Shown here: in pieces, positions 1-9,796 of the stretch
Numbering within the stretch: position 1 is the first letter of the stretch
Layout of the letters: every line of letters begins with the position of its first letter
From: Melieria omissa
Lineage: Eukaryota > Arthropoda > Insecta > Diptera > Ulidiidae
DNA: 64,000 nucleotides
Direction: 5' to 3'
Assembly: GCA_963971225.1 (NCBI GenBank)
Contig: OZ020267.1
Location: 89,703,648-89,767,647, forward strand
Program-made: the position numbers and the translations under genes
Notes under the pieces: model-generated
Seen by the model: only the letters and a program-made list of their open reading frames with translations
Told to the model about the DNA's origin: nothing
The model's database searches: none

Positions 1-279
1 GGTGTACCGTCGTTTCATAGATCTGTCATTCTACTAATGAGATTTGATCGGCGTTGGTCAAGGGGCGTGGCACATTTTTTATGATCCAACAGTTATGCAG
101 TACACACACACATCACTGAAACTTGGTACGAACTTTCCAGTTAGTAGCACAATTCGACTAGAAGAAAGTTGTGAGCATTGGACAAGATTGATTTATCATA
201 GCTCAGCCCAAACCGCTGAAGCTACAAACATGAAATTTGAACTGTAGATACATCTACCTCCGCTAAGTCGTGTAAAGGG
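1..279. other. unassigned repeat-like DNA
   Basis: No gene seen. Positions 53-73 carry a GGGCGTGGCAC-type motif. Its near-exact reverse complement (20 of 21 bases) lies at 2565-2585, so two copies of one interspersed repeat flank the first 2.5 kb in opposite orientation. The 67-codon open frame here has no recognisable domain and I do not call it a gene. Confidence 0.4.
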
Positions 280-1860
280 GCAAAACATGTGTTAAGGTGT
301 TGTATGAAGAACAGTGATTTAAGAGACATATTGATTTCGAACTTCCTGAAAATACTGTAAACCAAAAAAAATTCGACACGTATTTTATAATTTTTCGAAA
401 ATCAAAAATTAACTGGACCAACAATGGGTTAAGATTTGTTTAAGGTATCATGGCACGTTAGAAAGGGGAATTTTTAATTATTAACAAAATTATTTATTTT
501 TCACCACCTTTGTTCAATCTTTTTGAAAATTTGTTTACAATATATTGATAGTTTAAGGAACACAAAAAACAATTTTTTTTAGCATATTGTCTCTTATATA
601 GGTGGAGCTGAAGTTGCAGGAAAAAAACACATCCTCTATTACGGGCACTTAATCTCCGGATTGGCTCGACCGATTTAAACAAAATTTTTTTAGTTCTTTT
701 TATTAACTTATTTTTTACAAGAATCTGCCACAAAACTGAAGAACATTTTTAATTTAAAGTACTTTTTCTGGGGAAAAAAGATGAAAAACGCAGTAAATTT
801 TTGACACTTTTTTCAAAAAACTCCTATTTTTTTGGCGTTTTTTTATTTTTCTAGTGAATTCCTGTGTCCGAAAGCTTAATAATTATGAATCTTTATTGTT
901 TTTTTGTTTCAGATTAGCCAATTCGGCGATTAAGTGTCCGTAATGGAGGATATTTTTTTTCTACGCGACTTCAGCTCCACCTATATAAGAGACAATATGC
1001 TAAACAAAAAAATAAAATAAAATTTTTTGTGTGTTCCTTGAACCTTTAATGTATTGTAAAAAAATTTGAATTTCAAAAAGATTGATAATAAAGGAGCTGA
1101 AAAATAAATAATTTTATAAATCATTAAATATTCCCCTTTCTAACGTGCCATGACACCTTAAGGATAGACTCGAAAAAAACATGAACCGATAGGCCTATTG
1201 ACTTCAAAAAGTGTAAAAATACTTGAAATAGATATTTTCAAAATCCAAATCTAACTGGATCAACGACGGGTTAAAAGTATGTATGGAGAAACAAATTTTT
1301 TTGAGCCTTTTGACTTCACACTTGGTGAAAGTACTTCAAATGTAAAATAAATCGATACGTGTTTTTCATTTTTCCGAATATTAAAATCGGACGGGGTCAA
1401 CGACCGGTTAAAAGTTTGTATGGCGAAACTGTAAAACAACATGAAGGGCCACTGACTTCAAACTTTGTGAAAGTACTTTAAGTGAGAAATAATTTGACAC
1501 GTGTTTTTCACTTTTTTGAAAATCAAAGTCTAACGCGGTCAACAATGGGTTAACAGCGTATGGATAAACACGATTTATTGGTCCTTTTTACTTCAAAACT
1601 TAGACAAAAGGCACTTCAATCGGGAAATAATTAAAATGTGCTTTTCATATTTTTGAAAATCCAATGGTAAACTAAGGGTTAAGAATTTGTAAATGTGAAA
1701 ACTAATGATTTAAAGGACCGTTTGACTTCACAGTTTTTAGAACCACTTGACATCAAAGATAATAGACATATGTATGTTTTTTTAAAATCAAAATCTGACG
1801 GGGTCAACAATGCGTTCAAAATTTGTATCGGGTGAAACAAGGGAGCTTGCGTGCGAAGTC
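280..1860. repeat. degenerate ~135-bp tandem repeat array
   Basis: A unit recurs with heavy divergence. Its recognisable parts are 'gacttca...gtgaaagtactt', 'acacgtgtttttca', and 'ggtcaacaatgggttaa' followed by 'tttgtatgg'. Copies of the last part lie near 415, 1255, 1393, 1533, 1665 and 1800, about 130-140 bp apart once the MITE at 444-1157 is removed. The array is non-coding and interrupted by that MITE. It may be the internal satellite of a Helitron-like element, since a possible Helitron 3' end sits at its right edge; that is inference. Confidence 0.6.
444..1157. mobile_element. TTAA-flanked foldback MITE (copy E0)
   Basis: A 714-bp element lies between TTAA at 440-443 and TTAA at 1158-1161. 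Its ends are inverted repeats starting GGTATCATGGCACGTTAG on the left and closing CTAACGTGCCATGACACC on the right. Similarity between the arms continues imperfectly for roughly 200 bp (for example 'ataggtggagctgaag' near 600 and 'cttcagctccacctat' near 970). It has no coding capacity. TTAA target duplication suggests piggyBac-type mobilisation, but the ends start GG rather than CC. It splits a unit of the surrounding tandem array. Confidence 0.75.
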
Positions 1861-1875
1861 GCTGGGCCCAGCTAG
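1838..1875 (+). other. possible Helitron-like 3' terminus
   Basis: The segment ends in a perfect 12-bp palindrome (GCTGGGCCCAGC, 1861-1872) overlapping CTAG followed by T. A short GC-rich hairpin followed by CTRR and a T is the usual Helitron 3' signature, although the hairpin normally sits several bases before the CTRR. No Rep/helicase coding sequence and no 5' TC end were found, so this is only a candidate. Confidence 0.3.
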
Positions 1876-1950
1876 TGTATCTATGTTTTTAGCGATGCAG
1901 ATAGTGTATTTGTTGTACTAAAGGATTTAAAATAATAATAATGACTAACT

Positions 1951-2490
1951 AACGGGTGATTTTTTAAGAGCCTTCGGATTTGATTTAAAATAACAACAGA
2001 TAACATTTAGAGAAATGTGTGACATTTTTATTTGAGTCGATAGAACGATCTACAGTGTGTTCAACAAAATACGTTCTTCTCTCATAGAGTGTACATTACA
2101 TTTATTTAAAAAAAATGTTTTATTTTTGAGAAATAGATAGTATAATAAGTTTCGACAGAATGCTTAATATGGGTCCAATCTCCTGCATTGTCTATAATAG
2201 CGCGACATCTTTGGCGACAACTGGCAGTCAAAATTTCAGCATATTCCACGGAAAAAGACCTCCACGCTCTTTTGAGCAATCGAATAAAATGTTTTGATGA
2301 TTTTATATTCTTTTTTGATATCTTAGCTTTCATTATAGCCTAAACATTCTCTATAGGATTTGTATCTGGTGACTGATTTGCATCTTTCCACTTAGTGCAT
2401 AGTTTACTTTTGTGTTTCGGGTTGTTATCTTCTTGTAGTATCCAATCGGTGCTATTTTTCCAATATAATTTTTCAGCAGACTTCAATGAT
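1951..2490 (-). mobile_element. Tc1/mariner-type transposon remnant
   Basis: The segment starts with a CGGGTGATTTTTTAAGAG end-like motif. Reading minus, it then contains the carboxy-terminal part of a Tc1-like transposase (next entry). No matching right terminal repeat is visible, so the boundaries are approximate and the element is a relic. Confidence 0.5.
2106..2480 (-). pseudogene. Tc1-like transposase fragment
   Basis: Minus-strand translation gives, in order, a 'WILQEDNNPKHKSKLCTKWK' block, then 'SPDTNPIENV', then an in-frame stop, then a tail containing 'AIMKAKISKKNIKSS'. These correspond to the second catalytic aspartate block (QDNDPKH-type) and the third catalytic block (SPDLNPIEN-type) of Tc1-family DDE transposases. 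The amino-terminal DNA-binding region and the first aspartate are missing, and there is a stop right after the PIEN motif, so this copy cannot make active enzyme. Confidence 0.7.
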
Positions 2491-2564
2491 CAATGCGTGC
2501 ACAATTTCGGCCTTCTAACTGCATTTAAATTTAAATAGTTCCAAAGTTACACCGGCATTCAAAA

Positions 2565-3925
2565 GTGCCACGCCCCTTGTCCAACGCTCATTAAATTATA
2601 CCAGTGAAACGGCACATCTTAACTTAGACCCCGAACCAAATTTTAATGCTGCCCGAAGATATTGCCTTACTGCCTTACGAAAATATTGCTTAATGAAAAT
2701 TTTACTTGTATGGGAGGTGCCACGCCTGCCTATCGGGTCGTATTCGCACTATGTGTTTTATGGAGATTTAGTCAAGGCGAACATTTTTTTTTTTATCCAT
2801 ATTGTTTTGCACAAATATACTACAGTTACATTTTGTCATCAGAATGGGCGTTGCAGGAAAGCGTAAAAGGTGGGCGTGGTCAACCTTATATAGCTTATGT
2901 TTATCGCTATGAAACATAGAATAATTTTAAATCAAGGAAAGTGGGTGTGGCCAATTTTATTATAGCATATGTTTGCCGCAATGACACGCTAAATCGTCTG
3001 ATACCCATATTGCTATGACAAATATACCATGGCTGATTTGTTATTATAGTGGGCGTGGCGAAAAGGCTTATCAGATGGGCGTGGTCAATCTTATATATCT
3101 TATGTTAACATCAATTAAACACGAAATCATTTGATACTAATACTGATTAACCAGCCGGCCTTGATAGTCCAACTGGTAGCGCGCTGGCTTCTCATACCAA
3201 AGGCTCCAGGTTCGATTCCTGGCTCGGGCTGGTGAACAACTCGTCTACTTCTATCGCTATCCACATGAAGGGAATGAGAATTACAAGAATCGCACAAGTG
3301 CGCTGTTGGCAGGCAATGGCAAAACCTCCAAGTGTGAACGAAAACCTGCCAATCGCCCTTCGGATTCGGCGTTAAACTGTAGATCCCCTCCCCCTCCCTT
3401 TTCCCATCCACTTAGAATGTGTGCTGTAACATATGTTGGAAAGACAGTGTTCCTTACGCATTTCAAAAACGGGTGAAATATGAGATATAACTCCCATTTT
3501 CCTGCCCTATCCCCCATGGGTATAGTACAATGGTCTGAAATAGACTGAGTGCTATGGAAGGCTTGTAGCCTTCCTGCCCACCCTCACATCCATCCATCCA
3601 TCCAATACTGATTAATCAACATGTTCCGTCGATTCTTTTAGTTAGTTTAGTGGGCGTGGCCGATTATATTATAGCCTATGTTTACCGCACTGACACACTG
3701 AATCGCTTGATACCCATATTGACTTACAAAAGCATACCATAGATGAGTTTTGTTACCATAGTGGCCGTAAGAAGGGTTCGTGGTCATTCCCATATAGCCT
3801 ATGTACCATTCTCCCAGCTAAAAATATGTTTGGTGCTTATTTCATCTAAATCGGTTCAGTGGTTTTTGCCTGATTGTGGCTTAAAAAAGCAACATCACAC
3901 TTGGATTTATATAATAGTATAGTAA
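2565..3925 (+). repeat. GTGGGCGTGGC interspersed repeat with several copies
   Basis: A unit of about 130-200 bp recurs: 'gtgggcgtgg(c/t)caa' followed by 'ttata(t/g)ag' and a stretch like 'atgtttaccgca..gacac..aatcg..tgatacccatattg'. Copies are visible near 2868, 2940, 3050, 3075 and 3650. The right end (3840-3925) reads 'aaatcggttcagtggttttt' and then an A/T-rich tail, which resembles the 3' end of RTE-type LINEs (inference). No reading frame of interest was seen. A SINE with a 12-bp target duplication interrupts the array at 3151-3603. Confidence 0.55.
3151..3603 (+). repeat. tRNA-derived SINE (SINE1)
   Basis: It is flanked by a perfect 12-bp target duplication, AATACTGATTAA (3139-3150 and 3604-3615). 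The 5' part (about 3160-3232) looks like a tRNA: a D-arm-like 'aactggtagcgcgc', an anticodon-loop-like segment, and a perfect Pol III B-box GGTTCGATTCC. Anticodon context resembles elongator tRNA-Met. Then comes a tRNA-unrelated body with a central domain (3312-3400) also present in SINE2 at 32935-33270. The 3' tail is a (TCCA)n microsatellite. It has the features of a retroposed copy using another element's machinery. Confidence 0.9.
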
Positions 3926-5834
3926 ATATAGTATATATATATACTAACATAAAATTTTTAAAACGAATAATTTAATTGTGTTTTAAGTTATGACATTTTG
4001 AAAACTTCTTCTAATAGTATTACGAAAAACTCGAAAGACCTATTTTAAAAAGCATAACCCAACAACTATCTAAAATAAATCTAACGTTTATAAAATGTAT
4101 GACGTTCTGAAATTTAATTATGATAGAGGTGACCATGTTTTCCATGTTTACACACAATTCACCAATCATATTTTACTGCATTTTTTTTTTCAAATTTCAA
4201 CAGCTGATGCAGGGCATGACATGGCATGGCATCAAGCCTGCGTTTGACTACTACTTTGTAAATAGTCAATACTTTTGGGAACACTGTAAATACAACTATT
4301 CTGCGAGAACAAACGCAATAGTGATTTTTGTATTAATTTAATCTTAACCTTTCTGTGGGTATCTGGTTCTGGCCAGACCATTGGACCATCTGGCCGAACT
4401 TTGGATACAATTGTTTTGTAATTTCCCACATAATTATTGTCAGAATGGCTCAAAAACATGTTTTTCGTTTGTTTGTTTCATTTATTCAGTCTTTTGCGGA
4501 GCATAGGGCTTCAACTAGACTTATCCATTTCATTCGATTTGAAACCCTTTTTTCGTGGCATCCCATGAAATCGTGACATAAGTTAGTTGGTGTAAAATCT
4601 ACCTGATCCAAGTGTTTTTTACTCGCCTTGGCTTTTATTTTCTTTCGGGTCAGTAAATTACAATTTTTGTTGGAAAATAATGTATTAATAAATAATAATA
4701 ATAATGTATTCATGGTTATGTCCGTGTTTTGGTGTCAATTCATTTACATTCCTGAAGTGAAGGAAATATTTGTTGTCTTGTCGTTTCTGGTTTTTTATCA
4801 ATTCGATTGCGTGTTTTCTTTGGCAGAGATGAAAGGAAGGGAAAGCTATTTTGAGGTTCAGGTGGACATTGTTTTTGCATTTTGACGCTGGAATTAAATC
4901 AGGCGGACAATTTCTCTGAAATTTGTCTAAGAAATAGCGGAAACTAATGCTTTAGAGCAACAAAATTAAGATATTAATTAATTTACTGCTAGTGGTAATA
5001 ATAACGGTGCTGCCAATTCCACGCTTTCATTTGGCCCTCAACAAAACGAAGCATCTGATACTGATAGAAAAAATAGTCGTTTAGTGAATGAATGTCAATG
5101 TGAACCCTACAAGAACAGTGACGGCCATGAACGTCATGCCTGACCAAAATTTCGGTCAGGCCTCCGAACAAAGTTTCTATCATTTTTATACAGACGGTGC
5201 AAAAAAACTGATAGAAACTCACGTGTACGTGTGATTTTTTTGTTTCACTCTAACACATAGCTTTCACATATTTAGAAAAGTATAGCGCGTGCTCCAATGC
5301 AAAGTGTTTTTGCTCTTCTCTAACGCATACCTATTCCAACCTCCAAATATTTAGTTTTCTATAGCTATCTCACTTACTCCTGATTGGAATGTCAGTCAGT
5401 TGGTCGGTCACGTGCCGAAATTTCTGACTGAAATGCTGATGCAAATATCGGTCATAATGTGATGTACAAATCGGTCATTCATGACCAATACTCAATATTG
5501 AAAAAATGCAGGTTTTTATTGAAATTTTTTGGAAAAACGTATTTAATTTATGCCTGAATTTATTTAATGGAAATTCGAATTAATTAAAATGAAATAATAT
5601 TAAAAAAAAAATTAATTAAAAAAAATTCATTTGCGGTCCTGCTTGGATGATCCCATACTGTCGCAATCGAAGGCGTTTGCTTAGTGCGGTTCAACTCAAC
5701 TCCATATTGCCGGCATCATTGGCATCGGCTTCCTTGGTCTTGCGCTTCGGTACTTGCTACGGCCCAAGTACCGAAGCGCACGCATTAGCCAGCTGAGCTT
5801 CGGTGGCTGCAGTAGCTACGGCGGCTGCCGGCTC
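3926..5834. other. unassigned intergenic/repeat DNA
   Basis: I recognise no gene here. The DNA is AT-rich with short uninformative open frames. There are FR-type motifs such as 'tttcggtcagg' around 5145-5160 and 5400-5480. From about 5630 the base composition turns GC-rich. A minus-strand frame there reads as an alanine-rich then lysine-rich peptide (for instance KRKTKEADANDAGN) broken by a stop, which may be a scrap of an old exon. A perfect 16-bp hairpin lies at 5741-5780. Confidence 0.4.
5741..5780. other. perfect 16-bp stem hairpin
   Basis: TGCGCTTCGGTACTTG (5741-5756) is separated by an 8-base loop from its exact reverse complement (5765-5780). No promoter, terminator run or TIR context was found, so the role is unknown. 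Confidence 0.7.
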
Positions 5835-5838
5835 TTAA

Positions 5839-6565
5839 GGGGGTCTCCTCATCAGTAGCTTGGAAAAAAGGTAGTTTTTCAGGATTTTTTTTGAACATGA
5901 GAACAACAAGAGAAACAAATGATCTTTTGCATATTTTTTAACATACGTTTATTCAACAAAAAAAAGTTTATGTAATTTCAAAATAAATAAAAATGGCCGA
6001 TTTATGAACAATCTTGCGCAGCAGCTCGACGCGGACAACTCAAACTCCGTGCAAGACTCAGCCCGTAATTTTTACCTGAAACAAGAAATTGAAATACTTT
6101 TTTATTCAGAAGGCTTTCCTGCATAGTATAGACTATTATGGTGCTTAAAAGATGTAATTTAAATATTTTTGGTCATTCTTTAAAAAAGTACTCGATTTTT
6201 CGGCCTAGTATTTAAGTAAGCGCGTTAACTACATTGTAAAATAAAAATCTTTTAAAAAATTTTTTTAGTTCAGTCTATGCACAATTAAATAATCTAAAAA
6301 ACAGTATCTTACTTGTATACATAGCTTTTATGGTTTATTTTAAATCGTGCACGGAATTAAAAAAAAATGGTTTTCAGAACGTGGGCTGTAAAGTTTTCAC
6401 TTGGCTCGCGCTTGCCCCGCGCGAGACTCTCCTGGAACCTGTAACTCCTAAACTAGTTTGAGTTGAACTCTCAAACTTTGCAAGAATATTCAGATAAAAG
6501 TTCTAACGATTGAAACAAAAAAAAAAATAATCGATTTTTTGAAACTGACTGATGAGGAGACTCCC
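5839..6565 (+). mobile_element. TTAA-flanked MITE (copy E1)
   Basis: A 727-bp element lies between TTAA 5835-5838 and TTAA 6566-6569. The terminal inverted repeats are GGGGGTCTCCTCATCAGT and the complement of ACTGATGAGGAGACTCCC, with one mismatch. It is non-coding. An internal block at 6363-6393 ('aaaaatggttttcag...ctgtaaag') matches a motif found in three other TTAA elements of this window (9004-9036, 13258-13293, and 15986-16020 on minus). Confidence 0.85.
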
Positions 6566-6569
6566 TTAA

Positions 6570-6941
6570 TCAATTTTATTAATTTTGTTTCTTCAAACAA
6601 CTCCGACGCGAGTTCTTCTCAGCAGGTGCTTCTTACACATGCGTGTATTAGCAATTAATGTTTATATGGTTGTTAAATGGGTTGTTTCAGTTTAAATGAA
6701 AGACAAATGCAGCAATATTTTGTCTCATATGGGCCAAAATTCATGCAAATGTATTGGTAAATTAAAAAATTGTTATGTAGTGGAGTTTCGGTCAGGCACG
6801 TCTTGTAGGGAAGATAACGACGACGAGGGCGACAAGGAAATCGGCCAGTTCAGCCTGAACAATAACATGTTGAGTATGTTTCGCATGTTTTTCTTTGGTA
6901 AAGCAGTTCAGAATTATTAACAAGGAATCCAGAAATAGATA
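6570..6941 (+). other. unassigned; short acidic open frame
   Basis: A 74-codon frame at 6696-6920 contains an acidic stretch (REDNDDEGDKEIGQFSLNNN) whose codons are more GC-rich than the surroundings, and an acceptor-like 'gttgtttcag' precedes it at about 6681. It could be a relic of a host or transposon exon. I see no domain and do not call a gene. Confidence 0.25.
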
Positions 6942-7374
6942 CACTAGTCAGAATAAGTTTGCGTACAAGGGGTACGTAGTTTTTTCATATGAAAAAAAAA
7001 ATGACAAAGTAATTTTTCAAAAACAAAATATTTTTTATTTCTTCCGTAAAGTTAGTTCTTTTATACCATTAAGATAATAATATCAAAAACTTGACCAAAC
7101 TGTAAAAGAAGGGCCATAAACAAAATATGTTATGAATTCACCTCAGAAAAAGTTTGCGTACAAGATAAGGTTATGTGGTTAAAATTCAATTGAAACTAAG
7201 TTTTGTCCAAAAATTAATAACTTTGTGAATATGCTTTTCTTGCTTGAGCTCCCTGCAGAAGTTTCGGCGTCAATTTTATAAAATTCTGTGTTTTTTCAGC
7301 GGCTATTTTGTTATATCCTTAAATTGTTATATTGGTATACTATATCTTTGAAGATGGAGTGTGGTTGGGCTCAG

Positions 7375-8040
7375 GGTTCAAGTAAACCCCTTATATACTC
7401 AATTAGATGCACATTAGGGGACTAGGGAGGAACTTTTTCAACTTTGTTGAGTTAGTTAATAGCAAACATAGCTTCACATCGTATGCATTACATCGTATCC
7501 CTAAGGTCATCGTAAAGTTCAAAAAAAATTTTGAAATCTGATCCGAAGTTTTGAAACCTTGGCTTACATAAGCTTTTAGAATATGTAAATAACCCCTCGG
7601 AAGCATTTCTGAATAAAAACAAAACAGCCTGCTCACTCCTTTTCCTGACATGCAGCTCCATACCATACCCACACATATGCTATGCATCACTGTTGATTTT
7701 CGATTTTTGTTATTAACAGGATCCTCTTCAAATTTGTTGATGCCTTTTAATGTCAAATATGCCAAACCATTATCAGATAATAATGAATCGTCTCAGTTTC
7801 TATAACAACACATCGTCCCGGAAATCCGGTTTTCTAGACTCGTTGGTGGACTCTTTTACGAAAGCAATTCTGTGCTCCTTGTGAGTAAGCTAAATATGGG
7901 CATCTTACATGCTGTTATGTAGGGGAAATATGGTTTTTTCAGGACTTTTCTTATAAAGTCACTGCTACTGGGTATTATAAAATATTTCTGTACATTTCTG
8001 AAGATATTGGATGCAACTAGCCTTAGATTATGATGCACTG
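7375..8040 (-). pseudogene. Tc1-like transposase pseudogene
   Basis: Minus-strand frames give a plausible helix-turn-helix linker region (7856-8038, including 'LKKPYFPYITACKMPIFS'). They then give a core with 'VWSCMSGKGVSRLF' and 'YLHILKAYV' (about 7540-7660), matching the VMVWGCFS...G and YLxIL blocks of Tc1 transposases. At 7380-7430 a degenerate 'SPNVHLIEYIRG' stands where the third catalytic SPDLNPIEHLW block belongs. The parts lie in different frames with stops, so this is an inactive relic. It should have been able to bind the IR-DR ends of the element that encloses it. Confidence 0.75.
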
Positions 8041-8482
8041 ATCGCGAACAATATAATCCTCTTGCTCGGGTAACTTAAGAAAATGGCCAGATCGTAGTAA
8101 CGAAGCAAGGTTTTGTGTTTTTTTTTTTTAGATTTAAAATGGCTTTGTGAAATGACGAATGTGCTCTCCCAAAAGTTTCCCTAATTTCATGAAATTTTTT
8201 TGTCAATTTTGGAAAGTTTTAGTAAGATTATCCTTTTATCCATTTTTAATTTTTTCTGTTGGATTCTATTGCTTTCTATAAAATTTCAAGCACATATACG
8301 GTTCCAAATAATTTACAAGACCGTTTACTGTTCAATGGAATACAAATTTTCAAATAAAAATAAAAAGCAGAACTGGAAATTCCCGTTATTACTTTTGTAC
8401 GCAAACTTATTCTGCACCGTTTTGTGAGTATATTGTCAATAAATACGAATACATAGAAAATTATTATTTTAATTCATCTTAA

Positions 8483-9207
8483 GGCAGGTTCTCACCTTGT
8501 GGAACCGAAAAAGTGCACTTTTTTTAGGAATTTTTTTTGAGAAAACGGTTAAAGATACAACGCTGAAAATTGTTTCTGGGTATGAACACACATTTATTTA
8601 GAGAATACAATTTTTCAAATTGAATGAATCAAAAAAAGGGGGGGAGGGGGCGTCCATCAGTGGCGGCATGTCGGCGAGGAGGTGTCCCGCTACCGGAAGT
8701 GATTCCGTCGAAACCCGTGATCGGAAACACAAAAATCGAACACATTCTTAATGTGTACCGTATTATCTATTGAATGAACTAAGATCATGACAAAAAAATC
8801 GAAATTACAAAAGTTATGAGGTTTTGAAAAAAAAATTAAGATTTTCGCATTTTTTTGTTCACTAATTATTTTTTTAAATAAACAATTTTCAATATTTTTG
8901 GCTGATCATAGTTCGTTTATTAGAAAAAACCCTAAGGAACATTTGGAAAAAATTTGGTGACGATTGGTTCATTCCAGCGCCTTCAATCACTTCCGTAAGG
9001 TCCGAAAATGTGGTTCTGAGAAAAACGCGTTTAAAGTTTAAAGCGCGCTTGGCCGGTGCTCTCCAGTGCTCTATGTAACGGCCTCTAACTTTTGTAATTT
9101 TTCAGATTTTGATCTGAAATTTCTGGAGCACATTTCTGAAACATATATCTACACGATAAGGCAAAAAAAAATAAATTGTTTTTTTTTCCACAAGGTGAGA
9201 ACCTGCC
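8483..9207 (+). mobile_element. TTAA-flanked MITE (copy E2)
   Basis: A 725-bp element lies between TTAA 8479-8482 and TTAA 9208-9211. The inverted repeats are GGCAGGTTCTCACCTTGTGG and its complement, perfect over at least 22 bp. It is non-coding and AT-rich with a GC-richer core. The core motif 'gaaaatgtggttctgagaaa' starts at 9004. It is inserted in the right half of the Tc1-like transposon. Confidence 0.9.
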
Positions 9208-9337
9208 TTAAACAGAACAAGAAATTCAGTTAAGGCATATATGAATAATGTGGATAAGTTTTGGTAAACAGAGAACCAATTTCATTAATCAAAACATAAT
9301 TTTGACTTGCCTGTACGCAAACTTATTCTGACTAGTG

Positions 9338-9796
9338 TATATAAAAATTTGTAGATTTGTATGTGTCCAATGAAAAATGAAAATGTATTTTTTGAATTTC
9401 AAAATTAATTCATTGAAGTTGAAACTCGCTATTTACTTAATTATTCTAGTATATTTTTATCGTTTTACGTAAATAAAATGTAGGCAAGTAAAAGAAATCA
9501 ATGTGTTCACACTTTCTGGTTTTTTTATACCCTTAACAAGAATCCTTGACTATCCTCTTGTTTACACCATGATCCCTGGTCAGATCATGGGAGGTTCAAC
9601 TATTAGGTTTTAAGTGGGTGCTCACAGAAGATATAAAGTAAATAGTGTAATTAATTAGAGAATTTCAACTTTTTTTCATCTTTTACTTTTTCGATCCCGA
9701 TCAATTGTATTACAAAATAGATTTACAATAAAGATAACATAATATAACATGTATTGCCTTTTGTAACTGAGCTTGTAAAAAGGTTTATCTGTGTTA
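9338..9796 (-). other. 3' flank of gypsy-A including a possible LTR
   Basis: On the minus strand this follows the stop codon of the gypsy-A integrase. The first ~170 bases (9796 down to 9629) are AT-rich with no clear polypurine tract. Then comes a stretch with LTR-like features, given separately. Nothing else was recognised. Confidence 0.4.
9366..9628 (-). repeat. possible gypsy-A 3' LTR
   Basis: The minus-strand segment begins TGTGAGCACCC and ends GGACACA. It contains a TATA-like 'gggtataaaaaaacc' about 110 bp in, followed by a plausible transcription start region. There is no second copy in the window (the 5' part of gypsy-A is lost near 23.5 kb) and no obvious polypurine tract, so the assignment is weak. 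Confidence 0.3.

Larger units (their letters stand above)
6942..9337 (-). mobile_element. Tc1-like transposon with IR-DR ends, disrupted
   Basis: TA duplications (6940-6941 and 9338-9339) flank 26-bp inverted repeats starting CACTAGTCAGAATAAGTT. The 'aagtttgcgtacaa' core is repeated internally about 200 bp from each end (near 7150 on the left and 8395-8420 on the right). This is an IR-DR arrangement like that of Sleeping Beauty and Minos. Without the inserted TTAA MITE at 8483-9207 the element is about 1.67 kb, a normal Tc1 length. It carries a decayed minus-strand transposase. Confidence 0.85.

Noticed and set aside
44..247. 67-codon ORF
   Set aside because: No similarity or codon bias; it lies in repeat-like AT-rich DNA.
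3160..3232. tRNA gene (Met-like) on plus strand
   Set aside because: It has a good B-box and tRNA-like arms but no proper acceptor stem, and it sits at the head of a 453-bp unit with target duplications and a (TCCA)n tail, so it is a SINE head.
5741..5780. microRNA precursor
   Set aside because: The stem is perfect but only 16 bp with an 8-base loop, too short for a pre-miRNA, and no flanking stem is seen.
5100..6815. TIR pair formed by 'ccctacaag...gcctgacc' and its complement near 6790
   Set aside because: The match is short and interrupted by extra bases, and there is no target duplication, so I could not support an element.
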